Shown: positions 41,880 to 53,520, numbered from the stretch's first letter. The stretch: DNA of 64,000 nucleotides from Pegoplata infirma (GCA_963921195.1 CAWUER010000520.1:1-64000), one strand, 5' to 3'. Made by a program: numbers and translations. The notes: a model not told the origin generated them from the sequence alone.

Positions 41880-42095
41880 TGTCAGAGAAATAAAACGCAG
41901 CAGAATATTTACAAAATATTCGATTTATTAATTATAAAAAGTGTGATGATAATTCGAAGATTGTTTGAAGCGAATGGAAAAATTATTTATAAAATTCAAA
42001 ACATAAATTGAAAATAATACTTGGTTGAAATCAAATTAAACAAATCAAAATTTACAGTACAAAATTATAAAGTATTTTCATTATCTATTCCAACA
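41880..42095 (-). repeat. Copia 3' LTR
   Basis: 216 bp; plus strand TGTCAGAGAAATAAAACGC to CTATTCCAACA. It differs from the other LTR by one A in TTTATAAAATTC. ATAAA and AATAAA signals are present for 3' processing. Confidence 0.95.
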
Positions 42096-42107
42096 TTCGC
42101 CCTTAAT
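42096..42107 (-). other. Copia polypurine tract
   Basis: Minus strand TTAAGGGCGAA immediately precedes the 3' LTR, in the position of the plus-strand primer. One C interrupts the purines. Confidence 0.5.
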
Positions 42108-42435
42108 GAAAACCCTCTACCAAACCAAGTTTATTTGTTAACTTCTTGTGCTGGAGTCTTTTCAGAATTTTTGTAAGAATATCAGATGTGTTTTCCGTGG
42201 ATGGTATGTAAGCTAATTTCATATCTCCTCTATCATAAACTTCTCGAACATGATGAATTCGTATGTCAATATGTTTGCTTCTTGAGTGATATACCGGATT
42301 ACGTACAAGTTGTTGAGCACTAAGGTTGTCACCGTATACAGTAGTAGCACATTTTACCAATTCTCGAAAACCAAGATCTTGCAATAATGTCCTTGTGAGG
42401 ATTTTTATTGAATTGAGATAGTTTATTAACGGCAT
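42103..42435 (-). pseudogene. Copia RNase H remnant
   Basis: After a deletion and frame change near 42400 the frame reads LLQDLGFRELVKC, DNLSAQQLVRNPVYHSRSKH and IDIRIHHVREV, the C-terminal half of copia RNase H (DN.GA..L..N...H.R.KHIDIR.H..RE). The N-terminal RNase H segment with the first catalytic Asp residues (about 100 or more residues) is gone. ADILTK-like SDILTKIL follows. Not functional as it stands. Confidence 0.8.
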
Positions 42436-44779
42436 GCACTATATCAGGTCTCGTACAAATTCCAATATACATTAAAGAACCAATTAATGATTGATATTTA
42501 CTAATATCAACCTTTTCACAACTTCTACATTCTTGACAAATCTTAAAATTTGAACCAGGATCTAATGGAGTGCTACACTTTCTGGTTTCTTGCATTTCTT
42601 GATCTGCTAATAACTCTTTTATCATTTTACGCTGGGATAATTTTATTGATCCAGTTGATTCTTTTCTCTCTATTTCCATCCCCAGGAAATAATCAACTGG
42701 ACCCCTTTTTTTGCCAATTGCAGATTTAATAGATTTCATAGAAGATTCATGCGAACATACCAACAGGATGTCGTCGACATATACAACGATAATATTAAAC
42801 TCACCACTATTATTCTTTACATAAGTACATTGGTCTACTTTACCACGAATGAAACCAATTTCTTTTAGTATTTCGTCAAGCTTTTCATTCCACTTGCGTC
42901 CAGACTGCTTTAAACCGTAAAGTGATTTTTGTAACTTGCATACTTTCTCAAGGTGAACGGAATCTTCAAAGCCCTCGGGTTGATCCATAAATATATCGAC
43001 ATCTAACTCACCATTTAAGTAAGCTGTGGTAACATCCATTTGATGAACAAGTAGCTTGTATTCTACAGCTAGTGCTAAGACAGTTCTTACGGTGGAGTAT
43101 CTAGTAACTGGGGAAAAAGTTTCAGTATAATTTATACCATATTTTTGACTACATCCTTTTGCTACTAATCGGGCTTTATACTTATCAATGTTACCATTTT
43201 TATCACTCTTAACAGTAAATACCCACTTACATTTTATTATTGGAACATTTGAAGGCTTGTCGACTAATACCCATGTCTTCTTTGATATTAAAGATTCATA
43301 CTCTTTTTTCATAGCTTCCATCCAGTGAATATGATCTGTTCTTGACATAGCTTCCTTAACAGTTTGTGGATCACCAAAACATTGATTTGTTTGGGCAGAT
43401 TGTAAATTATTGATTTGAAGTCTTCTACCTGATCTTAAAATTCTGTAATTCATATCATTGAGGTCTGGAACTTGATTCTGATAGCTATCATCATTATCAC
43501 TTAAGTCTAGAATTTCATTACTGGATAAAGGCATTGCTTCTGCATTTCCAGTATTATCATGAATATCGGGCACCAATTCCCTAGCATCAAAAGTATTAGT
43601 TTCTACGGATTTATCGACGACAAAATTATAATCTTGTTCCACCATTCCAACTAATTTTTCCAAAAACTTATCGTCACGACTTTTGTACAATTTTTTATCT
43701 TTATTATTAAACAACCGGTATGCTTTAGAATCCGTACAATAACCAGTTAAAACACATTCAACGCCCTTGGCAGAAAACTTAGATTTACCGGGTTTTTTAT
43801 CAAGCATTATTGCCTTGCAACCAAAAACTCTTAAATGTGACACTTTTGGTTTGTGACCGCTCCACATTTCTATTGGAGTTTTATCATTTAATGATTTCGA
43901 AGGACTCCTATTTCTCAAATACACAGCTGTTTCAACAGCTTCACCCCAGAGATTCTGATCCAAATTCGATCCTACAAGCATACAACGTGCCATTTCAACA
44001 ACAGTGCGACTTGCACGTTCCGCAACCCCATTTTGTTGAGGAGTATATTCAACCGAAAGTTGTCTTTTGATACCAAGATTTTCTAAACAAGTCGAAAATT
44101 CCGAACTGAGATATTCGCGCCCATTATCGCTTCGAAGAACTTTTAATTGTTTCGACGTCTGTCTTTCTGCCATGGCAATGAAGTTTTTGAATACATTAAA
44201 AACATTACTTTTATTTTTAATAAAATAAACAAACATCATTCTTGAATAGTCATCAATAAACAATAAAAAATATTTGGAACCTCCGGCAGAAGATATTTTC
44301 ATCGGCCCACATATGTCTGTGTGAACCAATTCTAATGGTTCTTTAGCACGATATGTAGCTTGTTTTGGAAAAGAGTTAACACAAATCTTAGCTTTAAGAC
44401 ATGTTTCACAATTGAGATTTTCCGGAATAGTATTTATATTCATACCAAGAACCATACCCTTTTTTGATAATTCGGACAAACTTTTAACATTAAGGTGGCC
44501 CCAACGTTGATGCCATAACATTACTTCATTATCTGATGCATACATACCATGTAATTCTTGTTTTGATGCTGAATGACAAATATAAAGTTGACCTCTTTTA
44601 TTACCTGTCAATATAACATTACCATTAGAGCTTGAAACTTGAACAATGTTATTCTTAAATGTTGCAACTTGGTTATTTTCCGATAATTTGGCAATACTTA
44701 TAAAGTTGTATTTTAGTTTCGGTACCAGTAGTACGTCTTTTAATAACACCTTTTCTCCAGCATCCGTTTCTAAATTCAA
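42400..44779 (-). CDS. Copia pol: integrase and reverse transcriptase (defective copy)
   Basis: About 780 residues without a stop. It starts after the protease with VLLVPKLKYNFISI. Then the pre-integrase zinc region WHQRWGHLNVKSLSELSK and CETCLKAK, the integrase core with VHTDICGPM, LRSDNGREY and TPQQNGVAERASR (D,D,E), and RT from KWVFTVKSDKNG through QMDVTTAYLNGELD and DQPEGF to YVDDILLV, the catalytic box. It ends in out-of-frame sequence after NKLSQFNKNPHKD where the RNase H deletion begins. It is expressed as one polyprotein with gag in intact copia; here gag and pol are in different frames. Confidence 0.9.
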
Positions 44780-44831
44780 GTCTCCAATTCCTTTAGAAAA
44801 AATTACATACCCACCTGCTAATTCAATACGT

Positions 44832-45641
44832 TCAATTATTCAATTTTGTACCATTACACCACATATGACATGTTGCACCACTGTCAAACAACCATGTACT
44901 TTGTTGTAAATTATTCGTTTGTAATCCATGTAACATACCATTTACTTCCGCTTGATTTTTCCAGCAATTTCGTGCAATATGTCCACTTTTACCACAATTG
45001 AAACATTTTATATCTTTCTTGGAAGCATTTTGTTTACCTTTTGAATAAAAAACTTGTTGTTCTCCTTCAGTTTCTAACATGTTGTTCTTACTTTCATATT
45101 CTTCTTGTAGTTTGTTGTTCAGTGCATTCAATTTAGGTAATGAATCACGCGATTCCATTGCTACCACAAAATTTTCATATTCGATTGGTAAACTATTTAG
45201 CAAAATAGTTACCAACAATTCACCTGGAACCAAAATATTGACCTCCGCAAGTTTTTCAACAATGTCACTGAAATTTGTTTGATGTTCAGACATTGTTTGG
45301 TCACCTGTCATTTTTGTAGCTAATAGTTTTCTAAACAATAAAACTTTTCTTGCAGGTCCTTGAGGTTGATACTTTTCTTCAAGCTTAAGCCACGCTTCCT
45401 TTGAAGTCATACAATTTTTAATTGCTCCTAATTGTCCCCTTTTCATACATAAAAATATTGATGAAAGGGCCTTTTGATCTTTTATGTTCCATTCAACTAG
45501 ATCATTGCCATCTTCAGGCTCTTGAATCGCTCCAGAAACGTATCCCCAAAGATCTGAATGTATTAGAATACTTTTCATATGTATGCGCCAACCATCATAA
45601 TTATTATCCTCTAGCTTTTCTATATTAAATAACGACGACAT
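44832..45641 (-). CDS. Copia gag and start of protease
   Basis: 269 residues. N-terminal gag (LEDNNYDGWRIHMKSIL, EAWLKLEEKYQ) shapes the virus-like particle, followed by the CCHC knuckle CFNCGKSGHIARNC near residue 212 that binds RNA, then the protease active-site motif WLFDSGATCHM near 250. The frame ends 11 residues later at a stop, where intact copia continues into protease. The pol frame resumes with a one-frame offset (upstream sequence reads ELAGGYVIFSKGIGDLNL), showing a small deletion. The Met start lies 38 bp inside the 5' LTR-proximal region. Confidence 0.9.
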   Translation of the reverse strand: MSSLFNIEKLEDNNYDGWRIHMKSILIHSDLWGYVSGAIQEPEDGNDLVEWNIKDQKALSSIFLCMKRGQLGAIKNCMTSKEAWLKLEEKYQPQGPARKVLLFRKLLATKMTGDQTMSEHQTNFSDIVEKLAEVNILVPGELLVTILLNSLPIEYENFVVAMESRDSLPKLNALNNKLQEEYESKNNMLETEGEQQVFYSKGKQNASKKDIKCFNCGKSGHIARNCWKNQAEVNGMLHGLQTNNLQQSTWLFDSGATCHMWCNGTKLNN

Positions 45642-45659
45642 TGCAAAATGTATGTTTAT

Positions 45660-45678
45660 TGCTCTGGGCCGATAACCT
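45660..45678 (-). promoter_or_regulatory. Copia primer binding site (tRNA-iMet half)
   Basis: Just inside the 5' LTR the minus strand reads AAGGTTATCGGCCCAGAGC. Known copia is primed by a 5' half of initiator tRNA-Met, complementary to GGTTATGGGCCCAG; this site differs at one position within that word. It supports a copia assignment independently of the proteins. Confidence 0.75.
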
Positions 45679-45679
45679 T

Positions 45680-45894
45680 TGTCAGAGAAATAAAACGCAG
45701 CAGAATATTTACAAAATATTCGATTTATTAATTATAAAAAGTGTGATGATAATTCGAAGATTGTTTGAAGCGAATGGAAAAATTATTTATAAATTCAAAA
45801 CATAAATTGAAAATAATACTTGGTTGAAATCAAATTAAACAAATCAAAATTTACAGTACAAAATTATAAAGTATTTTCATTATCTATTCCAACA
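45680..45894 (-). repeat. Copia 5' LTR
   Basis: 215 bp, nearly identical to the 3' LTR. Transcription of the element would start inside this LTR on the minus strand. Confidence 0.95.
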
Positions 45895-45899
45895 ATAAT

Positions 45900-46127
45900 G
45901 ATTAGAAAATCTTTTAACATAAGTCTCGAAATTCTTGTTTATACAACATCTTATAATGTTCCTTTCCAAAACTTCTAACTCCTGTGCTACAGTGGGTAAT
46001 AAAGTAAACCATACAGGGAAGCCATAAAGCATAGATGACCGGATACTCACTTTATAGATGAGCAGTTTGGAATTCTCACTTAAATGTTTATTTATTAGCA
46101 ATTTTGTAAACATTCCCTTAATTTTAT
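45900..46127 (-). pseudogene. Non-LTR ORF2 fragment between copia and the MULE
   Basis: Reads KIKGMFTKLLINKHLSENSK then YGFPVWFTLL, ELEVLERNIIRCC and ETYVKRFSNHY. This is the RT thumb/C-terminal region. It joins RANKI of the 47460-48180 part when the MULE and one 9-bp duplication are removed. Confidence 0.75.
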
Positions 46128-47450
46128 GGCGACACGAAATAACTCCCACATGAAATAACTCCCACCTAAAAAATGAAATAAGTCCCAAAAAAAACTCCAT
46201 ACAAAGTTGGGAGTTATTTCATATGAAATAACTCCCAATTTAGTGGGACTTTTATCATTTTTGTTGGGAGTTATTTCATAATTTTTTCGGTGGGAGTTCT
46301 TTCATATGAAAGAATTCCCACTACAATAGCGATGAAATAACTCCCACTATTGTTTCATTGTTGGTGAAAGTATCTGGAACATTTTGACTTATTGAATATT
46401 ATTATTAATAAATTAAAATTTGTTGTGATTTTGGTACCAAATTTTAGGACGAAGTGCTTTTTTAACAAATTTGTATGTTTTAGAAATTTTGCTACCAAAA
46501 CTGGCAAGGATTTTTGTGGTAAGAGCGCACTGCAGCCGAAAATGTTTTCGTTAGAATACAAAATTGTTATAAAAAAAACGGAGAACGCGAAAGTTATCCA
46601 ACGTGTTGTGTTTTCGATAACATAGAAAGTTTTTCGATAATATACAAGATTGTTGAAAAAAGCACTGCAGATGAAAATTTAAAAGATTTAATTAGAACTT
46701 GATGTAAAAAGCGCCGCAGTCGAAAATTTGGTACCAAAAATCGCCGCGATTTTTGTACCAAATTTTCACATGCGGCGCTTATTGCGACAAATTTGTATGT
46801 TGCCGAAAATTTAAAAGATTTAATCAGATTTTATTGTAAAAAGCGCCGCAGGCGAAAATTTGGTACCAAAAATCGCCGCGATTTTTGTACCAAATTTTCG
46901 CATGCGGCGCTTATTGCGACAAGTTGTAATTAAATCTTTTAAATTTTTGGTAACATACAAATTTGTCGCAAAAAGAACCGCACGCGAAAAATTGGTACCA
47001 AAAATTTGTTGCAAAACATCGCCGCGATGTTTGAATGTAACCGAAGCAAGTCAAATAGAACACTCGATGTATTTTTGCATGTTTTCGAAGAACTCTGAAA
47101 AACAAACAAATCCGCCGTCAAGTTTCGCATTTGGCAGTTATTATAACTTGTTTGTATTGTACCGAAAGTAACATCAGGATCCTCGTTCTCGACTTTACTG
47201 ACATATTTTCCCTTATTGTTTGTTTAATTTTTGTTGAGATTTCTAAATTTTGTTATTGGGAGTTCTTTCATTATTAATGGGAGTTATTTCATTGGCACTT
47301 ATTTCATTTTGTAGGTGGAAGTTATTTCATTGTGGTTGGGACTTATTTCATTTTTTTCTCCATTGGGACATATTTCATTTTTGGTGGGATTTATTTCATT
47401 GGGAGTTATTTCGTGGGAGTTATTTCATGTGGGAGTTATTTCGTGTCGCC
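46128..47450. mobile_element. Mutator-like element with GGGAGTTATTTCAT arrays, perfect 9-bp TSD
   Basis: Ends GGCGACACGAAATAACTCCC and its reverse complement, flanked by TAATTTTAT (46119-46127 and 47451-47459). 9-bp duplications and long inverted repeats fit MULE. Both terminal regions (46128-46360, 47255-47450) are arrays of GGGAGTTATTTCAT in both orientations, more than a dozen copies. The centre (46690-46990) holds repeated GCGCCGCAGGCGAAAATTTGG and TTTGGTACCAAAAATCGCCGCG blocks. No transposase, 1323 bp. It disrupts the non-LTR ORF. Confidence 0.85.
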
Positions 47451-47459
47451 TAATTTTAT

Positions 47460-48180
47460 TTGCTCTTTTTTTTATTAATCGAGCATGTTCATTAAATTTA
47501 AATAATTTATTAAAAGTAATGCCTAAATATTTAATTTTGTCTTTAAAAGGAATATTAGTTCCATTTAAGCTTAATGAAAGGTTTTTACTTTGAGGCACAA
47601 CATAATAAGGACATTTGCCGGATGCATTTCTGAAGCAAACAGCTTCAGTTTTCCGAGGATTAATTTTTATTCCCCAATCTTTATAAAATTGATCAATTAC
47701 GGAATCCTTTACTAAATCTAATGCAATTTGAGGTGAAGTATGACTTGCATAGATGAGGGAATCATCCGCGTATAAAATACTTTTTGATCCATTATGTAAG
47801 TGGGGTAAATCATAAATCAGAATATTATATAAAAGTGGGGCTAAGATTGCACCTTGAGGTACTCCGCTATTTATAAAGCTTTCAACCGAATATATACCAT
47901 TAATATCAACAAAAAATTTCCGATTTTCAAAGTAACTACTAAAAATTTTAACTATAAAAGGACTAAAACCAATTTGAATTAATTTATGAATAATGCCTTC
48001 GTGATATGCCTTATCAAAAGCTTTTTCGATGTCTAAAAAAACTGCTACAGTACAATTTTGATTACGAAGGTTTGTTGTTACATCATTATGAAATTTAACT
48101 AATGCGTCCACTGCAGAGTGACCTTTTTTAAAACCAAATTGAAAATAAGAAATATATTCGTCGTTAATAGAGATATCCAT
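47460..48180 (-). pseudogene. Non-LTR reverse transcriptase domain, C-terminal half
   Basis: Reads FGFKKGHSAVDALVKFHNDV, VFLDIEKAFDKAYHEG, NSGVPQGAILAPLLYNIL, YADDSLIYASH and LGITFNKLFKFNEHARL, the standard RT blocks with YADD as the catalytic box. A frameshift in a T-run at about 48262 separates it from the upstream part. Confidence 0.85.
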
Positions 48181-48188
48181 TTTCTGTT

Positions 48189-49866
48189 TTATAATGCGTT
48201 CAAACAGTTTGCCAACATTTGATAACAGAGAAATTGGTCTAGCATTGTCAGGGGAAAAATTATCTTTTTTTTAAGAAGCGGACAGACTTTAGATATCTTC
48301 CAAGAATTCGGAAAATAACTATTATTTAGGCAATTGTTAAAAACGATTGTCAAAATTTCAATTGCAGAAAAAGGAAGCTTTTTCAGCATAAAATTTGATA
48401 TTTTATCTTTACCTGACGATTTTTTTGCATTTAGAGATTTGATGACTATTTGAAGATCATAACAGTTTGTAAAATGAGAACTATCGGAGTTAGCCAACGA
48501 ATTAAATTTTGATGAAAATTTACAAATAGAAGAAGGATAATTAGATAAAAAGTTATTAGTGAAATCAAAAACCTCTGATATGTTTGGTCTATCAGGTATA
48601 ATTTTGCAATACACTTTTGAAAAATGATCGCGAAAAATTTCAACTTTATTGGAATCTTCGGTATACGTTACATCACCTACAATGACTTTTTCAAATCCTT
48701 TTGATTTTTTGTTACCAATAATATTGTAAATGTTTTTATATGCATTAGGTCCTGGTTTTATTTTTGACAGACGAATGTCAAATTCCTTCGCTTGAGAGAT
48801 TTCAACCTGTTCTTTTATAATAATCTTTAGAAGTTCCAATTGTTTAGATAATAATTTATATTCACTCGATATTCTATTATAATTTCTATGGTAAATTTTT
48901 TTCAATTCCTTTTGCCATGCATATTTAATCTTAAAAAGATGTTTGACACTATCAGGAATTATGAATTTTCCATTTCCTAAAATAATTTTCTCATTATGTA
49001 AATCAGTTACGCTATTGATACAATCCGAAAAAGAATCAATAATATTATCTAATTCTGAATTGGATAAATTTCTGTCTTTAGCTACACAAATGTTAGAAAG
49101 GCCTAAATGAATATCTGATTGAAAATTTTTCCAATTGGTTTTCCGAAATGAAGTAAATTCAGTTGGTGGGGAGAAAAATAACTCAAAATCTGGAAGGCTT
49201 ACTGTTGATTTAATCGGAAAATGGTCTGAAAAAGAAGGTAAAGTAGATATTTCGAAATTTTTGTTTATCTGATCAATGAATTTTGAACTAACAAGAAAAT
49301 GATCTAAATAGGAGGAGCCGTTAGGAAAAGATGGTGAACTAGCACATATTCTTGTAACGTCTTGAAACGAGTGTTGTAACCAGTTTTTGAAACACATTCC
49401 ATTCATATTTTCAAAATTATCACCCCAATCAGAACTTTTTGAATTGAAGTCTCCTCCAATAAAAATGCCATCGTAGTTAAGAGAAAAATTTTTTATAGCA
49501 TGTAAGCTCGATAATAAATCATTACTAGGAAAATTACAAGGGACATATACACTGCCAAAAAGAAATTTTGTTTACATTAGCGGAAAATGATAACGAAATT
49601 TCTACAAAGCAATTTGGGAATTTTATGTTAGGAATATTAACGACGGAGAATTTAAGTTTTTTGTTAAAAACAATTGCGGTACCCTGGGAAGAGTTGTCTT
49701 TTATTATGTTATAATTTTCTAGATTAATTCTCGGAGTTGTTTTAAAGCGAGTTTCTTGCAAAAAGCAAATGTCTATATTATGGTACTTTAATAAATTTAT
49801 CAGTTCAATTCTTCTACTTGATTCAATCAAAGATCTTACGTTAAATGTTAATAGGAGATAAAAATT
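48189..49866 (-). pseudogene. Non-LTR endonuclease and start of RT
   Basis: Starting at FNVRSLIESSRRIELINLLKY (49830 region; given in part), endonuclease motifs are CFLQETRFKT, GGDFNSKSSDWG, YLDHFLVSS and SFSDHFPI, the APE catalytic residues E, D/N, D and SDH. A frameshift near 49545 separates the first 98 residues. RT begins at AIEILTIVFNNCLNNSYFP-like sequence near 48350. The element 5' end lies at about 49866, so ORF1 is gone. Confidence 0.8.
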
Positions 49867-49867
49867 A

Positions 49868-50350
49868 AGCTAACTTTCAAAAGGCAGTTCTGATGATGCT
49901 AAAGCCCGGCATATGCTTTTGTCGTTCCCCTGGCCTGCTTCATTTCGAATTTCAGCCAAATCGGTCCAGTGGTTCAAAAGTTATTAGCAAAACCGTGAAT
50001 TTCAGATTAGCTTCACCTTAAATTCACGTGTTGAAAACCCGTTAAACATATTTTAAAAACATTGTAGTCACAAAAATATTTAACAACGTATTTTTGTCGC
50101 TCAAAAATATTTTTACACAAAAAACAAAAAAAAAAATACACTCGAAAAAAATTTTACACTCAAAAAAAATTTTACACTCATAAAAAAAATTTTGTAAATT
50201 ATTTTTTTTTTTTTCAAAAATTAGTTTAAAAAAAGTGTTTTTACACAAAATAAAATATTTCTAATCAAAAATTTTATTTTTTTTACGTTAGAAAATTTAC
50301 TATCACTTAAAAAGGGCATTGTGGAGGGTATTCCATAAATTTTTTTTCAT
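49868..50350. mobile_element. mini-me-like element, 5' part missing
   Basis: GCTAACTTTCAAAAGGCAG, then AAATCGGTCCAGTGGTTCAA, and at the end CTATCACTTAAAAAGGGCAT then TGTGGAGGGTATTC, matching 56205-56285. The start adjoins the 5' end of the non-LTR element. Confidence 0.6.
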
Positions 50351-50361
50351 CAAATTTTTAT

Positions 50362-50853
50362 ACCCCCCCAACCACAGTATGGGGGTATACTCACTTTGCC
50401 ATTCCGTGTGTAACGCATCGAAATATCGGTCTAGGACCCCATAAAGTATATATTTTATTGATCAGTGACCGTCCGTCCGTCTGTCCGTCTGTAGAGGACA
50501 CGATACGGTCCAAATTAAAAGAGATAGACTTCCGAAGTTTGCCACGAATATGTCTTATATTCCTAGGCAGGTTAAGTTCGGAAATGGGCAAAATCGGACT
50601 AAGGGGAAAAAAGTCCCCCTTTGGAGACTAACCCAACCTAAGAAAAATTGCATGCTTTGTAGGGTTTTTTGAACTTTTGATAAGCAAATGCAACATTCTT
50701 ATTTTTGAAAAAGTTCAAAATCGCAAGGGGAAGGTGCCCCCTAACGTGTCCCAACAACCCCCCCCCCCACAAAAAAAATGCCCCTGGATTTTTTTTTACA
50801 TTTTGGAGGGTATAAAATATTCGGCACAGCCGTATATAACACTCTCAGTTGTT
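50362..50853. mobile_element. mini-me-like element, near complete
   Basis: TATACCCCCCCAACCACAGTA at the left, core GGTCTAGGACCCCATAAAGT, (GTCY)n 50468-50493, GGGGAAAAAAGTCCCCC, and right end GGAGGGTATAAAATATTCGG with hairpin TTCGGCACAGCCG. Several poly-C and poly-A runs. Confidence 0.75.
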
Positions 50854-50869
50854 TTATCTAATTTTTTAT

Positions 50870-51460
50870 TATCAATTTTTTTTTTCACCAAAAAATTTTT
50901 TTTTTTTATCAATTTTTTTTTACATCAAAAAATTTTTCTTTTCATCAAAAACTTTTTTTCATCAAAATTTTTGTTCACCAAAAATTTTGGGTTCATTAAA
51001 TGTTTTTTTAACATAATTTAGTTTTTCGTGAAAAAAAATAATTTTTTCTACCAAAACTACTTTTTCACCAAGTCTAAGCTTTTCGCATAAAAATTTTCCA
51101 TTTGTTTATCAAATGCACATAAAACAAGTGAGAGTGGTATATTCTTTGGTGCCGAATCTTTTATACTCTCCAAAATGTAAAAACACTTTTTTGCACTTAT
51201 TTTTGCACTCACTTACGAAATGTACAGCTCTTTTGGTTTTTTAATGGGGTCCTCGACTGATATTTCAATTCGTTTTGCATGGAATAGCAAAGTAATATAA
51301 AATTAATTTTTCTAAAAAAAACTTTGCTTTGGCAAGTACACCCAAATCTTCCGCAAAACATTATCATGATTTAATGTTTTGGGCAAGAGTACAAAATTCG
51401 CAGGCATTTTTTATATAAAAAATAACAGAGTGCCCTAGAAATTTTTGAGAATTTTTTTTG
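50870..51460. repeat. TTTTTCATCAAA repeat plus mini-me terminal fragment
   Basis: 50870-51010 is the inverted form of 19470-19830 (TTCACCAAAAATTTTGGGTTC). 51120-51180 is a mini-me terminus (ACAAGTGAGAGTGGTATATTC, GGTGCCGAATCTTTTATACT). 51270-51410 matches 18760-18930 inverted. The blocks mirror 18700-19830. Confidence 0.55.
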
Positions 51461-53520
51461 TTCGAATAATCTGAAACTGCTTCAACATCTTATATTTTCC
51501 AAATATTTGATTTTTATTTTTCTTCAGGTGTAAAGTTGTTGTAAAAAAAATGTATTCCCTTTTAAAATGATTTAAGCTTAAAATTTACACGCAACACTTT
51601 TTTTTCTTTAACTGTCAAAAAAAAAAAGAAAAAAAAATTCACATTAAAAGATTTCATATGGGGGTTTCTTTTGAATTCTCGGCTTAATACAATACAAAAC
51701 TCACATCATTTAAGTATTATTTTTTATTTTATTTTTCGCTTTAAAGCTTAAAGAGATGACGCGTACTTTGACAGTTAATACTGACATATAAACTGACAGT
51801 TTTAAATTGAGGCTGTTGTATTTTGATGGCATGTCATGTCAGTTGTTTTAAGTATTTTTTTTTTTTTTTTATTATATCTTTTTTTTTTTTGTGTTAAAAT
51901 ACTAAGAGCTTTAAAAATGGAAATGATAAAAAATGAACTGCGTTTTTTATTGTGAGTCATTATTACAGTCATTTGTCGGCTTAAACTACTGTCTTGGTGT
52001 TGAATGACAGTAATGTTAATATGTTTTAGTTTTTTGTGAAAGGTTTTAATAAAATTTTAAAAGTGATTGAAAAATTCACAACTGACATTCACAAAAACAT
52101 TTTCAAGTACGAAAACTTTGAATTGGGGCCTAAGGTCGGTCAGTACCGTTTTTTTATTTTTAAGAAAAATTTCAACTTAAAAGAAAATCAAGTGAGAGTG
52201 ATAAATTCGGCTGTGCCGAATATTTTATACCTTCAAAAATGAAAAATTTTAAGTAAATAAAAAAATTTGCAAGATTTTTTTTTGGAGGGAATCTAGCAAT
52301 CTCAACCTGACCTCATACTTTTCATATTTTGTTTGTGCGCCTGAAGTTATTATAATAACTAAATAATTCCTGCTTAAGAACATAAAAGTCTTCCTAATTC
52401 TAAATTTGCTTAATTTATAGCCATTTCATACAAAACACAAATCTTACTAAATTAACACCAAACATATTTCCGATTCCTTTCTAACTTCCATAAATATCAA
52501 GTGTAATTTATTTTGGCACCATAAAACTTAAAAAGTGTGAGACAGACACAGAGTGAATAGAGTGGAACACATAACATGCAATGTTATAAATTTCATTGAT
52601 GTTTCTATTTTCTAAGGAAAAAAAGAATAACCACAAAATACTTATTTTATAAGTGTACACCTATCCCTCAGTTAACTTAAAACAAATTTAGAAAAAAAAA
52701 AAAATTAATATACCCAGCTGGCTTCAAGACTCTTCTGAATTCCCAGATGACGACTGATTTTCAAAAATATCTTGTATACATTTTGCATCGTTTTTTAACA
52801 TTGACGGAATATTTAATATATTTATCTGAACTTAAATACATTTTATCAAGAAATCAGAAGATAAATTTTGAAAAGGCCAGTGAAATTAAACAATATTATA
52901 ACACAATTCCGTGTAAATCAGGGAATAGTTTTTAATTCTCATGTTCTCAAATGTTTCTAAACAATAAAATACATTTCTAAATGGTTCCTTTAATTCTTAA
53001 AAGGATATGTTGTTATTATTGTATCGTTGTTGTTTTTTATATATATTTTTATTTTAGCAAAAATAAAAACTTAAAAACCGGAAGTAATTTGTAGCCAACT
53101 GTAAATTCACTTCTGTTAAGTCAATACTACAGAACAATTTTCTTTTTATTGTTTTAGCAATAAGTACTTAGAAATGAATTTAAGCATACAGGTACTCTCA
53201 TAATTAAGTCATCAAAATCATCACTCAAAATATTATGTAAGTAAATTCAACAGACAAAACGTTTGAAACACATGAAACTTTTTTTAAAAAACAGACTACT
53301 TACATTTTACTTAAAATAAAAACATTTTTTAATTATTTTTAAATGTTAATTAATAACTGTTGAAATCCGTAAATTTAACTGTAAAAATGGTTAAAATAAC
53401 AGAATTTAAATTCATTTTTATTTTTTTTTCTTAGAAATAATTTTAAAAAACTTCGAACCTGAGGAGAATCAAAGTCATAATTTCTGGCTGATAGCCCAGC
53501 ACCCTTTCTTCTGTGCCACG
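51461..53520. other. Mostly unassigned sequence
   Basis: A mini-me terminus is at 52190-52240 (ATCAAGTGAGAGTGATAAAT, TTCGGCTGTGCCGAA, TTTTATACC). A possible short frame on the minus strand near 52720-52830 (NIPSMLKNDAKCIQDIF) is too short to call. Nothing else recognised. Confidence 0.35.

Larger units (their letters stand above)
41880..45894 (-). mobile_element. Copia-type LTR retrotransposon, recent but defective
   Basis: Two LTRs (41880-42095 and 45680-45894) differ by about one base of length, and the whole is flanked by ATAAT (41875-41879, 45895-45899), so insertion is recent. LTR termini are TG..CA. Order on the minus strand is gag, protease, integrase, RT, RNase H, the copia order. 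At 4.0 kb it is shorter than copia (about 5.1 kb) because part of RNase H is deleted, and protease is frameshifted. It sits within the ORF of the non-LTR element. Confidence 0.95.
41148..49866 (-). mobile_element. Degenerate non-LTR retrotransposon (I/Jockey group), interrupted by copia and a Mutator-like element
   Basis: On the minus strand it starts inside the endonuclease (49866) and ends at 41148 with a GTTAAAG-type hexamer tail (TAAAGTTAAAGTTAAAGTTA on the plus strand) instead of poly(A). Coding remnants lie in order: endonuclease 49860-49000, RT 48900-47460, C-terminal parts 46118-45900 and 41879-41605. The two gaps are the MULE (46128-47450) and copia (41880-45894), each with exact TSDs. 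ORF1 is absent. About 1 kb of internal length is 3' UTR (41165-41600). Confidence 0.8.

Noticed and set aside
40826..50350. Long target duplication of the LINE, because mini-me sequence with CGGTCCAGTGGTTCAAAAG flanks both sides
   Set aside because: The two flanks differ too much and have different subtype features; they look like separate mini-me copies.
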